A stretch of DNA of 64,000 nt from Syngnathus acus (taxonomy: Eukaryota; Chordata; Actinopteri; Syngnathiformes; Syngnathidae), in NCBI RefSeq assembly GCF_901709675.1, contig NC_051107.1, positions 6,822,001-6,886,000 of the forward strand, written 5' to 3'. The stretch's first letter is position 1, and each line of letters starts with the position of its first letter. Positions 31,521-42,198 of this stretch are shown piece by piece. The notes beneath the pieces are model-generated. The model was not told where the DNA came from, did no database searches, and saw only the letters and a program-made list of their open reading frames with translations. The translations under genes and the position numbers were made by a program.

Positions 31521-32556
31521 CGTTGTTCGTGCGCGATAACGAGACAATGGTGACTCCGAGTGAGTGCGTGCGTGCGTGCGTGGCTTTGTCTGCGCCTAGT
31601 CTTGTCGCATCTTCATCTTCGTCATGTTGACTCACGCGCATGCATGTTTGCATGCAGGCAGCCACGCAGGCAGGCAGGCAGGCAAGCAGCTCTTTTCGAA
31701 CCGAACCAAACCGGAGCGGTTCGTCGTGAGCGAGGACCCGAGGCGCGAGAAGATGCTGCGACGGACGGACGGACGCACGCCAAGCCCCGCCCAGGAGCGA
31801 CCGATCGTGCGACGCACGCGCAGCCTCCCCCTCTGTCTTCATCTTCAGCCTCCATCCAGCCCGTCTTCGTCATCATCGCCATCACCATTGTGTGAGTGCT
31901 GATAGGCAAGGACAAAAAACAACAACCTTTCAGTCAGTTGGTCGATCTCTTGATACCAAAATCGCGTTTAATGAAACCTTTTGACTAAAATACCCCAAAA
32001 ATGTCTTCCATCGGTTTCGCTTTATTTTGATGTAAAATGGTGTATTTGACTAGTTTGGGCCAATTGTAATGGAGTCAAATATTATAATGCATTTGTAATT
32101 AGTTTGAACCTTTTTAACAAATGGATTTATCAATGTTAATGTCATTTCATATATGAATAGTATTTCACTTTTTAAATGCTAAATTATTCGAGAAAAGCCA
32201 AAACGCCAATTACCTACTTCAATCCAATTGATTTTCCTTTCATTCTCAATGTACATCAAACATTTCAAAACGTATTTTTCAACATTCACGATAGGGCTTG
32301 TCATCAACACAAATATGTCATGCTTTTTCATACTCTATTAACCGGAATGCGTGCTGGTTTTTGTGTGCAGGTGGCGCCATCTGCTGGCAGAAGATGGCCC
32401 TCCCTCACTCCCTCCCAAAGCCTTTCCTGCTTTGGCTGTCAATGACTGTCACGTGACGGGAGGGGTTGGGGGCGAACAGGTAGAACAGGCTCGGCGAATG
32501 AGCGAAGGTGTCGAGGAGCTGCACCTGGACGAGCAACGAAGAGCGCGATCGACGTC
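31521..32556. other. Divergent promoter region ptpro/tspan8
   Basis: About 1 kb separates the start codons of ptpro (-) and tspan8 (+). The left half is GC-rich with (GCAG)n near 31660-31690 and (GGAC)n near 31763; the middle, about 31920-32340, is AT-rich. No coding exon is seen. It may serve both genes. Confidence 0.5.
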
Positions 32557-34777
32557 ATGGCGGTCAACAAAGGCATCAAGTATCTCCTCTTCTTCTTCAA
32601 CCTTCTCTTCTGGGTGAGCCTTTCGGATATTTGATTGGAGTCTGCTTTTTGACTGTTGACTCGTCCGGACCAATCCAGGGTGTCGTCTGTCTTTGGCTCC
32701 GTGTCAGCCGCTCCGCTGTGGTCCGGTCAAAGCACCTAGCAAAAGTTGAACCTCTCTATGCCGGCTGGCCGTTGTGAAGCGTGATTAATAATTGATTCAT
32801 TCAAATAAGAGAGGAGCTCTTGTTTGTTGCGGACGGACGGACGGACGGACGGACGGACGGGCCTTGTGTTGCAAATGCACAATTGCTGTGCTTTGCTTTT
32901 GACTTGGGCGGCCACTTGTAGCAGTCTACTTGAATAATGTCGACACTTTATTTTGCTCTGTTCATCTTGAAATTGTGTGTCGACCGTTTGCTAGGCTACG
33001 TTGTTTCAAATGAGTTCTTTATGATGATGTTGTTGTTTCCCTCTTTACCTATTGTGCTTGGTGTTTTTTTAGTTGTCCACTTTTATAGACGGCCATTGTT
33101 TTCCTCTTTTGACGTCTCCTTTTTTGGTTTACTCGCTTGCATCAGATTGTTTAGGCGACTCTTTTTTTTACAAATCAGCTATTTGATCAGACCGTATCGA
33201 CTTTTTGGCCTCCAGCAGCCTCCTTTTCTTATTTTGACGACGTTCCGTCTGTTTATTTCCTACTTGGAGCATTTTCCGGTCCACTTTTTGCCTCTGCTGC
33301 TCGTGCATTTCAAATGTGTCGTAGAGCGGCACGAGTCACTCGAAGAGCCTTTGTGTCCAAAACGGGTTTGTCGGCTGCCTCTCCCTGACTAACACTTGTG
33401 CGTGTCCTCGCGCCTGCCCGCCCGCCCGCACGCACGCGTTTTGAATTCCAGTGGATGCAATGCGCCGGCCGCATGACCCCGCCTTGGCGACATCGGCCGC
33501 GGTTGACTCACTCCCCTCCGTGTTTTACGGCCTGGCGGTTAGTCAACGAGCAAACACTGAAAAATTGATGAGAGCGGCTGTTGAATGATTGATGGAGGCG
33601 ACACCCTGGATTGGTAGGGCTGTCGTTAGTTGGCTGGCTTTTTGATCAACTGCTATGTCCGCAGCTGAGCGGCTGCATCATCCTGGGCGTGTCCATCTAC
33701 CTGAAAGTCAACAAGGACGGCAACAGTGTAAGAACGAGTCGGCCGCTCCTTCCCTGCCTGCCTGCCTGCCTCCCTCCCTCTCTCTGTCCGCCGCCGCCGC
33801 CGCCACCTCCATCTTGCTTTGCTTTTGGGCGCAGATCACCAACGAGTACCTGCCGGGCATCGACCTCCTCATCGCCGTGGGCGTCATCATCATGCTCTTG
33901 GGCTTCCTGGGATGCTGCGGCGCCATCAAGGAGAACAGATGCTTGCTCATTCTGGTCAGGAGCGCCGCCACGCAAAAATCAACACGCACGCTTGTGTCAC
34001 ATTGAACACATTGTCATGTTGTGCTTGCGGTGCAGTTCTTTGCCAGCCTGCTCCTCATCTTCATCCTCCTGCTGGCGGCAGGAATTCTGGGCGCCGTTGG
34101 CGAGAATAAGGTACGGCCGCCCGCCCGCTCCTCCGCTTTGGCGTCAAAATGGGCTAAGATGCGGCTCTGCCGGCCGGGTGTGCCTTCAGGTGAAGGAGTG
34201 GGTGAGGGAGCGCCTGCAGAAGCTGACGCCGCTGTCCGATCAGCCCGAGAGCGTCAGGAAGGACCTGGAGAAGCTGCAGGAGGAGGTGACGGCCGACTCC
34301 CTCGCCGCCGCTCGCTCGTACGCCGGCCCGACGCTAACGGCCACGTTTGCCGCCGCCGCGCGCAGCTCAAGTGTTGCGGCCTGGTGAACGGAGCGTCCGA
34401 CTGGGCCGTCGCCCCCGACTCGTGCCGATGCGTCGGCCCCGACCCGCTTTGCGGCCCCGGCGGCCTCTACAACACGGTCGGGACCTTGACGTCATCATTT
34501 GGGGCGCTATTGTGTGCGGGCGCCGTGTGAGCCGTCCGTCTCTCCCCGCAGCCGTGCTCCACGCAGATCATCCGCCTGATGGAGAAAAACATGGAGGTGG
34601 TCATCGGCATCGCCTTCGCCATCGCCATCCTGCTGGTCAGAGCGCAAATGCACATTTGAAGGTGTTTGCAAGCTGGCCAATCGGGTTTTTGTGTGTCTGC
34701 AGATCGCCGGCATGGTTTTCTCCATGATCCTCTACTGCCAGATCACCAAGCAGGGCGGCGCCACCACCGCCGCCTGA
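32557..34777 (+). CDS. tspan8: Tetraspanin-8
   Basis: Tetraspanins organise membrane microdomains and associate with integrins. Eight phase-0 exons encode 226 residues: 32557-32613, 33665-33727, 33835-33954, 34036-34110, 34190-34285, 34366-34476, 34552-34635 and 34703-34777. The start [19 protein letters not shown], the second transmembrane span ending in [14 protein letters not shown], the third span with [10 protein letters not shown], the large-loop signature [13 protein letters not shown] with further cysteine pairs, and the last span ending [12 protein letters not shown] closely follow TSPAN8. Position next to trhde agrees with human 12q21, where TSPAN8 lies near TRHDE. Intron 1 (32614-33664) is the longest and holds (GGAC)n. 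Assignment within the tetraspanin family rests on the CCGLVNGA motif and synteny. Confidence 0.88.
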
Positions 34778-35451
34778 ACTCTCAAGGTGCGCCAGCAACT
34801 CTTTGGACTGCACAGCGTTGGTTGGTTGGAGATGATTTGCTGCCCACGTGGCGTCAACGGAGGAATAACGAGCCTTATTTTGTATTGTTTTTCCCCCTTT
34901 CGGACGGTCTTCTTTTTGCTGTCACGTGAATTTCTGTTTGATAAATTCGTCCCACCATGAACGTCAGTTTGCTGCGACTGCCATTTGAGTTCTTTTTGAA
35001 CGTTTGATCGGAGTGACTTGCGTTGAGGTCAATGTCGACGGTGGAGAGCTTGCGATTGAGCGACAGCGCCCCCTCTGGCCGTCAGCCTCTCTCTTACAGC
35101 GCCTCTCTCCATTCGCCGCCCGCGCCCGTTGCCGAAGACCGTGCCGAGCCGAGCTGACCCGGAGGCAGGAACGTTTTGACTGCCAGGATGTACATTCCTC
35201 CAAAGTGACGCAAGAGCCTTTTCAACTTTGAAGGTTCAACGTTTCTTGAGTTTTCCCTCAAACTGACATCCACGAATGAGTTGGGCACAAGTGCGTGCGT
35301 GCGTGCGTGCGTGCGTGTTTGGAGCGCGTGGGCGTGGTCTCTGGGCGGGGTAGCTCGTGCGGATGCAGCTTTTTCCATTACGACAAGCTGCACCTCATCA
35401 AATCAACGCACGCACGCACGCAAGCACGCACGCAAGCACCGACAAGACAAG
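34778..35451. other. Interval between the two tetraspanins
   Basis: It contains the tspan8 3' UTR (no clear AATAAA seen) and the upstream region of the second tetraspanin, with (GCGT)n at about 35290-35317 and (GCAC)n at 35405-35437 directly before its start codon. Confidence 0.5.
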
Positions 35452-37335
35452 ATGGGGAAAGTTAACGGCTGCCTCAAATGCCTTTTTGTCTTCTTCAATG
35501 TCATCTTTGCTGTAAGTACAACTTTTTCTCTGACCGCACTTGTGGGAAAACAAGACAAAACGTCTTTACAAGACAACAACAAAACTCCATTGATCGTTTT
35601 TGGTTGATATTGTAACCAAAACTTCAACCAGGTGTGTGGACTGGACAAGTCAATGGAAAAGTCTCCAAAGTTGTTCTTTCCTTGTTTCCCTCCATATGAC
35701 AGCGACCATTGGCTTTTCCAAAAGTCGTTTTTTCCTTGCCCCCCGCCAGAAGTGGACATACGTATCTGCTCCGTGGACGACGAGATTGAGTTTGTTTTCC
35801 ACAAGAATGCAACTTTGTTTGATTCACGCGACTGCTTTTCAAATTGGCAAAAGCCAGCAAATGTTGTGCTGAGTTTGTGCAGGGAATCAGCTTTCACAAA
35901 CAATGTAGCTGATTGCGTAAGACCACACGCAACAATGAACTTGTCCAACTTGAGTATGTTTCCACTCGAGGACAGAAAAAAAGCAAAAGGCACCAAGTTG
36001 AGCTGGGGTCGTCTTTGGTTTCGTTTACTCCCAAAGGGTGAAACAGAAAGCCCGCCCAACGCATGCCCTCTTTGACTTCCTCTTTTTCTAACTTTCTCTT
36101 CCTCCTCCTAGGCCACTGAGCTCCTCCTCCTTCTTCTTGCCACCTACTTGTTCTTTTTCTAACTTTCGCTTCCCCCTCCTTCCCGCCACCACCACCCACA
36201 CCTGCTCTCTTCTACTCCTACTTTTTTCGACGTTCTCCTCCTCCTTCCTCTTGGAAGGCGCATTGTCGGTTGCCATGGGCGGGGCTGAGTCCCCGAGGGG
36301 GCCATTTGTACTTTAAAGGTACGCTTCTGCTTTAAAAGTAGTTTCCGTTTGCGGCCCTTCCTAAGGCAAGCCTGCGGGCCGGACCTCGCCGGCGGCGGGA
36401 CGGGTCTCGCCGGCTCGGCCGACGCAAGTCACGTCCAACCGAATGCGCTTTGACGGGTCACGACTGTTAGGGTGGCGCTCACTCTAACTTATTTTGCAAG
36501 AACCACACAGGAGACAAGTAAGTCTTTTTAGACACCTGCAGGCGGAGAGTCCATTCGATGATCGAATGACGTCTGACTCAGGCCTCATGCAGGAGCATAT
36601 TTATTGAGAGAAACAGAGTGGGCAGGATGGGGTTGAAGCCCCTGGCCTGCTGATCAAAGCATAGCAGGGGGTCTTTTACGACGTTGTGTAGACAAAGCAA
36701 CACCGGTTGCTTCCTCTGCAGCTAGTCAATCAGTTCAAAAGATCTTAGCACTTTGTTTGACTACTTTTGTTAAGACAGGACAAGCTAGGTGAATTATTAC
36801 AGGTTACATTCCAACATAATCATACGATCAAGATCATCTGTAAACCCTAACATATATTACAGGTTACATTCCAACATAATCATACGAGCAAGATAATCTG
36901 TAAACCCTAACAACGACCCCCGACTGAAGGCCGTACGTGCGTGCATGCATGCGTGCGCTGGCCGGCGTCAGTAACTCGCCACTGTGTGCGTGCCTCTGCT
37001 CTGCTCTTCTTTGTTAGATCGTCGGATGTCTGCTGATCGTTGCGGCGGTGAAGACCAGCATCTACAATGCGCAGGTGAGTGGCTTCCCGAGCGGCGACGT
37101 GGCTTCCGACGGCCGTGCCCGCGGTACAGCTGAGCGACCGCGTAGGCACCTTCATTTGGTGCTGTAAGGACAGCGGCGGAAGGTGTCAAATTTCCTGGAT
37201 AGCTCGTGAAGGCCGTGTCGGGAAATGGCGTCATCGGGAGGGAGAAGAAAAACATCCTGTTTGCTTGCTTGCGCTGCCCCTGTGTTGATGGCAAACATGT
37301 GTGCCGATGTGGATTTCTTCACCTACGTCTTTCTT

Positions 37336-37415
<80 letters not shown>

Positions 37416-38976
37416 GGATTTCACAAAGTGCAGCCTGGAAAAAGAAAAGATGGATTTTTTTGGGTTCGATCATACACGGTAAATGCGGGAAGAATATCAA
37501 TGTGGCTGGCCCTAATTAGATTTCTTCAAATGTCGCGGCAGCTGTTGGCGTTGGGCGCACCGGGCCTGGGCTGGCTGTGGGTGTTTGCCATCGGCGTCCT
37601 GGCCATTTCCTGTTTGGGGATCTACGCGGGGATCTCGGAGAAGGCGCTCGCCCTCAAGATAGTACGTGGCCGCACGTCACGAGTCGCGGGACGCCACTAA
37701 CGCCTTCTTTCTGTCATCAGTTTGCCGGCTTCATGGTGGCGGGGATGATCATCATGCTGATCTTCGGCATCGTGGGGGTCGTCCTCAGGAACAAGGTTGG
37801 CTCATGCGCACACGTTCCTAAACAAAATCACACATAGCGCTGAGTGTAAACGTTGCCTCGTCAAAGGTGCGGCAGATCCTCCGCAGCAGCTCGGCCGAGG
37901 TGGTCAAGCCCTTCATGGCGGAGCAAACGTTTCGCGACATGCTTGAGCAGCTGCAGGAGCCCGTGAGACAACCGCACGCTCAAAGAGAAGTCTCGGCAAA
38001 AAGCCAAAGCGTGCGTGTGTGTGTGTGCGCGCGCGTGCAACTCAGGCTCGCTGCTGCGGCATGGTGAGCGCCAGCGACTGGGGTGAAGTCATTCCAAGGA
38101 CGTGCGAGTGCAGACCTGGACTGGACGGCTTCGGAGGTCACGGCATCTTTGGCCATTCCGGATGCCAAGCCAGACCTCAGGTAGCCGCCGCCGCACCAAG
38201 CGCGCTCACGAGCGCATCGCTGAGTGACGCCGTTTTGTCCGCAGGGAACCACTGGCCCCAACCGGATCTACCAGCAAGTAAGACCACACACACACACACA
38301 CACGCATGACAGGCCCTTAGCAAAGGCTGAACCACTACATGCATGCATTGGTACGAGGACCCGAGCCCCATAACAAACAGCCAGCCCGTCCGTTGGGCGT
38401 TTTGCGCAAAGCCTCGACACCACTTTGAACTACGGCCAGCAAAACCACCCAATGAGAGAGGGAAGCGAAGAAGCCCCGCTCACCTTGCCCCGGCGCCAAT
38501 TCAGAAAAAACTCAATTGGACACCAAATTGAAGGGGCGGTGTGACAACACAAAATGACCCACGGCTGACAACAAAGGACAAGTGGGCCATTTTGAGCCCC
38601 GAGCCGGGCAACTCCTCCCCCACCAGGCCGCCGTTTGTTAGACGCTAGCGAGCGAGGCCTTATTAACAGCTGGCCTTCCTCGCACGCAGTCCTGCAGCGA
38701 GCTCATCGTCATCTACAGCGACTTCATCTTCAACATCATCATCGGCTTCCTCTTCGCCTTTGCCGTCACGGCGGTGAGTTGATTGGCTCGCCTGCGCCAG
38801 CCAGCCGGGGCCCAGCCAGCCAGGGCCCAGCCAGGTGGCCTTCTAACCCTGGCGCGCGCTGTGTGTCCACCGACGGCGTTTAGCTCCTTGGCCTGCTGAT
38901 CGCCCTCCTGATGAACCACCAGATCAAGCGCCACGAGCAGGCCGGAGCCTCGTCCGTCGCCATGAAGGCTTACTGA
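35452..38976 (+). CDS. Tetraspanin-8-like protein (tandem paralogue)
   Basis: Nine phase-0 exons encode 250 residues: 35452-35511, 37018-37074, 37542-37661, 37721-37795, 37867-37962, 38046-38180, 38245-38277, 38690-38773 and 38884-38976. Four transmembrane spans are seen: CLFVFFNVIFAIVGCLLIVA, WLWVFAIGVLAISCLGIY, MVAGMIIMLIFGIVGVVL and FNIIIGFLFAFAVTALLGLL. The large loop carries ARCCGMVSASDWGEVIP with further cysteines. The tail is KRHEQAGASSVAMKAY. Exon phases and several lengths (120, 75, 96 and 84 bp) equal those of the upstream tspan8, so the pair is a tandem duplication that diverged. After span two the usual GCCGA turn is replaced by IYAGISEKA. Intron 1 holds a solo LTR. ATTAAA at 39188-39193 may end the transcript. 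I cannot assign an exact symbol. Confidence 0.87.
36465..36912 (-). mobile_element. Solo LTR of an LTR retroelement
   Basis: The 448-bp block starts TGTTAGGGT and ends CCCTAACA, and is flanked by an exact 5-bp duplication ACGAC at 36460-36464 and 36913-36917. It lacks internal coding sequence. A TTTATT near 36599 reads AATAAA on the - strand, which suggests that the LTR lies in - orientation. A 60-bp unit containing TTACAGGTTACATTCCAACA is tandemly doubled at about 36793-36912. The form is that left after recombination between two LTRs. The parent family is not identified. Confidence 0.85.
37341..37413. repeat. (CT)n microsatellite
   Basis: Pure CT repeat of about 73 bp in intron 2 of the second tetraspanin, which could act as an extended polypyrimidine stretch upstream of exon 3 at 37542. 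Confidence 0.95.
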
Positions 38977-40671
38977 CGGACGGACGGGGCCACCTTTTAC
39001 CGGCGAGCGCGCGGCGCCACAAAGTGTATAAGAAAAGTTTTCAGCCGCCTGCCTGCACCCTCGCGAGACGTTTGCGCTCTCTCTCGCTCTCTCTCTCTGT
39101 CTCTCTCTCTCTCGCTGCAGCCATTCCTATCATATTCAGCGCAAAGGCATCCAACTGTGTTTTGGGACATTTTTACAAGTGAACAACATTAAAGTGTATC
39201 CCAAAGTGTCTCGCTTGCAGTATTTCGACTGGCGCCCGCCCGTGCCGTGACGAGCAACCAAACGGTAGTAAACAACTACTGCGGTGTCGTGCGAATTGTG
39301 TCTTTCCCTTCATTTGAAGAAGAATGGACGAGTTTCGTACAAGTCGGTGGTCGGGTTGATTCGAGGGAGGAGGCGTGGTGACGTCACCGGTCCGCGTGAA
39401 CAGATGGAATGCGGCTGGTGCCCGCGCGCCGCCACTTGTCAGCCAGCAGGTGGCAGCAGCGCTCGGCGCTCACTTCGTGTCCTTTTGGCCTGCACCACGG
39501 AGTCGGCCGGGCAAGTCGGTGAGAGCAAAAGCACGCACTTCTCCTTGGGGTGGAGGGACAATTCTCGGTAAGGTTAAACTCGCCGCACTCGAAATGAAAT
39601 GAAACCAAATGCTCGAGTGGGTTCGGGCCACGGGCCGCTGCTGCCTCCGATCGATCAGCTAGCTAGCTATCAGCGAGCTGTTTGTCGTCAATCTTTGCTT
39701 CTTTCTTTGGCTTTGCTTTGCCTGTCAATGTGCATATCTGTTTGTGTCTGGGCCTTTTTCATCCTTTTGCAATGTCACGTGTAGCTCCAGACACCAACAT
39801 GGCTGATCTTGGGACCACTGAGCCAGAACACCTGCTGCGGGGCCTCCAGGATCTTCAAGTCAGTGCAACACACACACACACACGCACACGCGCGCGCGAT
39901 CAGCAGCTGAAGAAAGGCACACTTGCAGTTGTAGAATGAGGCAGCCCTGACATACTTTGGTGGATTTGGAGGAGTAGAATGAGGCAGGTCTGACACACTC
40001 GGATACACGCACGTGTGCCCCCGCCCCCTCCCACACACACAGGGCAAGCTTGTTGTCTGCTCTGTACGATACGATAATAGCAGCTATCCATCAAGTTGTT
40101 TGCTTACTGACAATGTTTTATTCTCCATCTCAAATGAGGCATGAACACCCAGAAAAATGCACCGGCACTGAAACACATGGCCAACCAAAGCTTGTCACTC
40201 GCGCCCTCGGTGACCAACAGTCTCACGCACAAGCAACGCAAAGCGAGTTAGCGACGGCGCGGCATCCCTGCGGAACGTTTACGTGTGCTCCGCTAACTCA
40301 CTTCCGGCTTTGATTGCTTTGATTGCTTTTCCTGCCGCCGTTGGGCTTTTGTGGCTTGAAACCTCCGCCAGGGAAAGCAAAACAAATGCTTTGATCCCAG
40401 CAGCCAGATGACAAGAACTTGAATTGCTTTGTGTGCACACCTCCGAGTGTGCGCGTGCGTGCGTGCGACAGTGCACCTGTACCTGCAGAGGTTGCATGTT
40501 ATTTGCCGCATCCATCACTTTTGCTGAGGTGTAAAGAGAAGCGCCAATAGATCCAAGACAAATGCACTGTGAGAGAGAGAGAGAGAGAGGCATTGTTGTC
40601 ATTGCCATGGTGACCCAAGCATCCATCCACTTGTGTTTGGCCATCACGCTAGTTGTCGTAGTAACGGCAGC

Positions 40672-40747
<76 letters not shown>

Positions 40748-42198
40748 GTGCGTGTGTGCGTGTGTGCGTGTGTGCGTGTGTGCGTGTGTGTTGATGGTGA
40801 GCCAAGTGTGTTTGGGACGCAGCTCCAGATGCTTTGCGGCCACCGAGGGGGCGCTTGTCGGTGTGGCACAGGCAATTTGCAGAGCCACCACTTGCTGGAT
40901 TGTCACTTGGAGCCAGTTGCTCCTCACGTGCTCAATGCGGGCCTCGCCGCTTTGTCAATTGCTGCTTTACGGAAGTTCACTTTGCTGTTCTGTTCACGGC
41001 TCAGTTCATGTCGATTGGCACGAGGAAGCGAGCAAAGTTTCGACCACGCTCGTCCGTTGAGTTCACGCACCAGAAAGTGCCCGAGTTGAACTTTTTCCTT
41101 TCGCCGCTTGTCCATAGTCACCCAACCGGCAGTTTGCTCAAACAGGTGACCGCAGGCAGAGGTCATGTGACTTGTGTGACCAGCCCCGTCCCGTCGGCAG
41201 CAGCTGAGCTGCATCCCGATGTCGCGTGCACGGCGTCACACGGCCTCCGTCTCTGTTGGCTAACGTGGAAAGCTTCACCTTCAAAATATGCTTTAAGCTG
41301 AGCAGGCGGCCTGCTCGCTCGCTCGCTCGCTCACGCGTTTGCGCGTGCGTGCGTGCGTGCGTGCGTGCGTGAGGCCCAGCTGCCTCCCCCGGCCCCCCCC
41401 TCCTTCTCCTTGTTCTCCTCTTCCTCCTCCTCCTCCTCCTCTTCATCCTCCTGCACGAGGATGTGAGAGCAGCAGCAGCAGCAGCAGCAGCGGCGGCAGC
41501 GGCAAGCTGACAAGTTGACGACCAAATTTTCAGACGCCGTGCCATGTTACACAGCACACGGCATGCTTCGACTTTGTTAAGCGGCAACATAAAGCAGCCG
41601 GCCGGCCGGTCGCCTCAGCGGAGGAGCGGAACCTTCTCAGCCTGCATTTGATGTCCGCCGTGGAGCCGTCCGCCGCCGTGCCGTGCTCGAGATGCTTTGT
41701 GCCTTCCGGCTGAGCGGACTTGCTGCGTGACGTGAGTCTCGTCGGCTCGGCTCAGCTCGGCTCGGCTCTTAAAGGAAGGGGGAAAAAAAGAAAGGGAGCA
41801 ATTTGGGGAGAAACCAAAAAAAACCAAGAAGGACCCGTCAGCTTGTTCTCGCAGACTCGGCAAAGTCAGCGACTGGACGGAAGCGATCGGCCGATCGGCT
41901 TCCGATCACCAATTAGCCAAGCGCGGATGCGCGCGACGGCTGGAGAAAAACATTTGAAAAAAGAAAGGAAGGCGTGCTCACCGCCTCTGGTTGTGTCAAG
42001 TACCATTGCGCTCGTAGCCAAATGTAGCGCTTATACGGGCGGGCGGGCGGGCGGCGCGTGACAAGTGAGCCAAAGTGAGCTGTGGCTCATTTGCATATGG
42101 GAGCCGTCTTATTTGGAGACTGCTTTGCATTCGATGTTGGTGAGTTCCTCTTCTTCCTCCTTCTCAGACCTCGGCCCGTGGCAGCAAAGTTCCCCCTC
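38977..42198. other. Intergenic region between tetraspanins and trhde
   Basis: No supported exon is seen in 3.2 kb. ATTAAA at 39188 probably ends the second tetraspanin. Repeats include (GT)n at 40674-40791, (GAGA)n near 40571, (CGCT)n near 41309-41330, (GCGT)n near 41346-41370 and a (CAG)n run near 41470-41490. The right end should contain the trhde promoter. Confidence 0.55.
40674..40791. repeat. (GT)n array ending in (GCGTGT)n
   Basis: About 118 bp: pure GT to 40740, then regular GTGTGC hexamers. Long frames in both directions here are artefacts. Confidence 0.95.

Noticed and set aside
32937-33392. 151-codon hydrophobic frame in tspan8 intron 1
   Set aside because: It is T-rich intronic DNA with biased Phe/Leu content and no known domain or splice logic.
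42082-42198. N-terminal extension of trhde from the ATG at 42082
   Set aside because: The extra 39 residues have no family counterpart and add a hydrophobic stretch before the known signal anchor; the ATG at 42199 matches the usual MG start.
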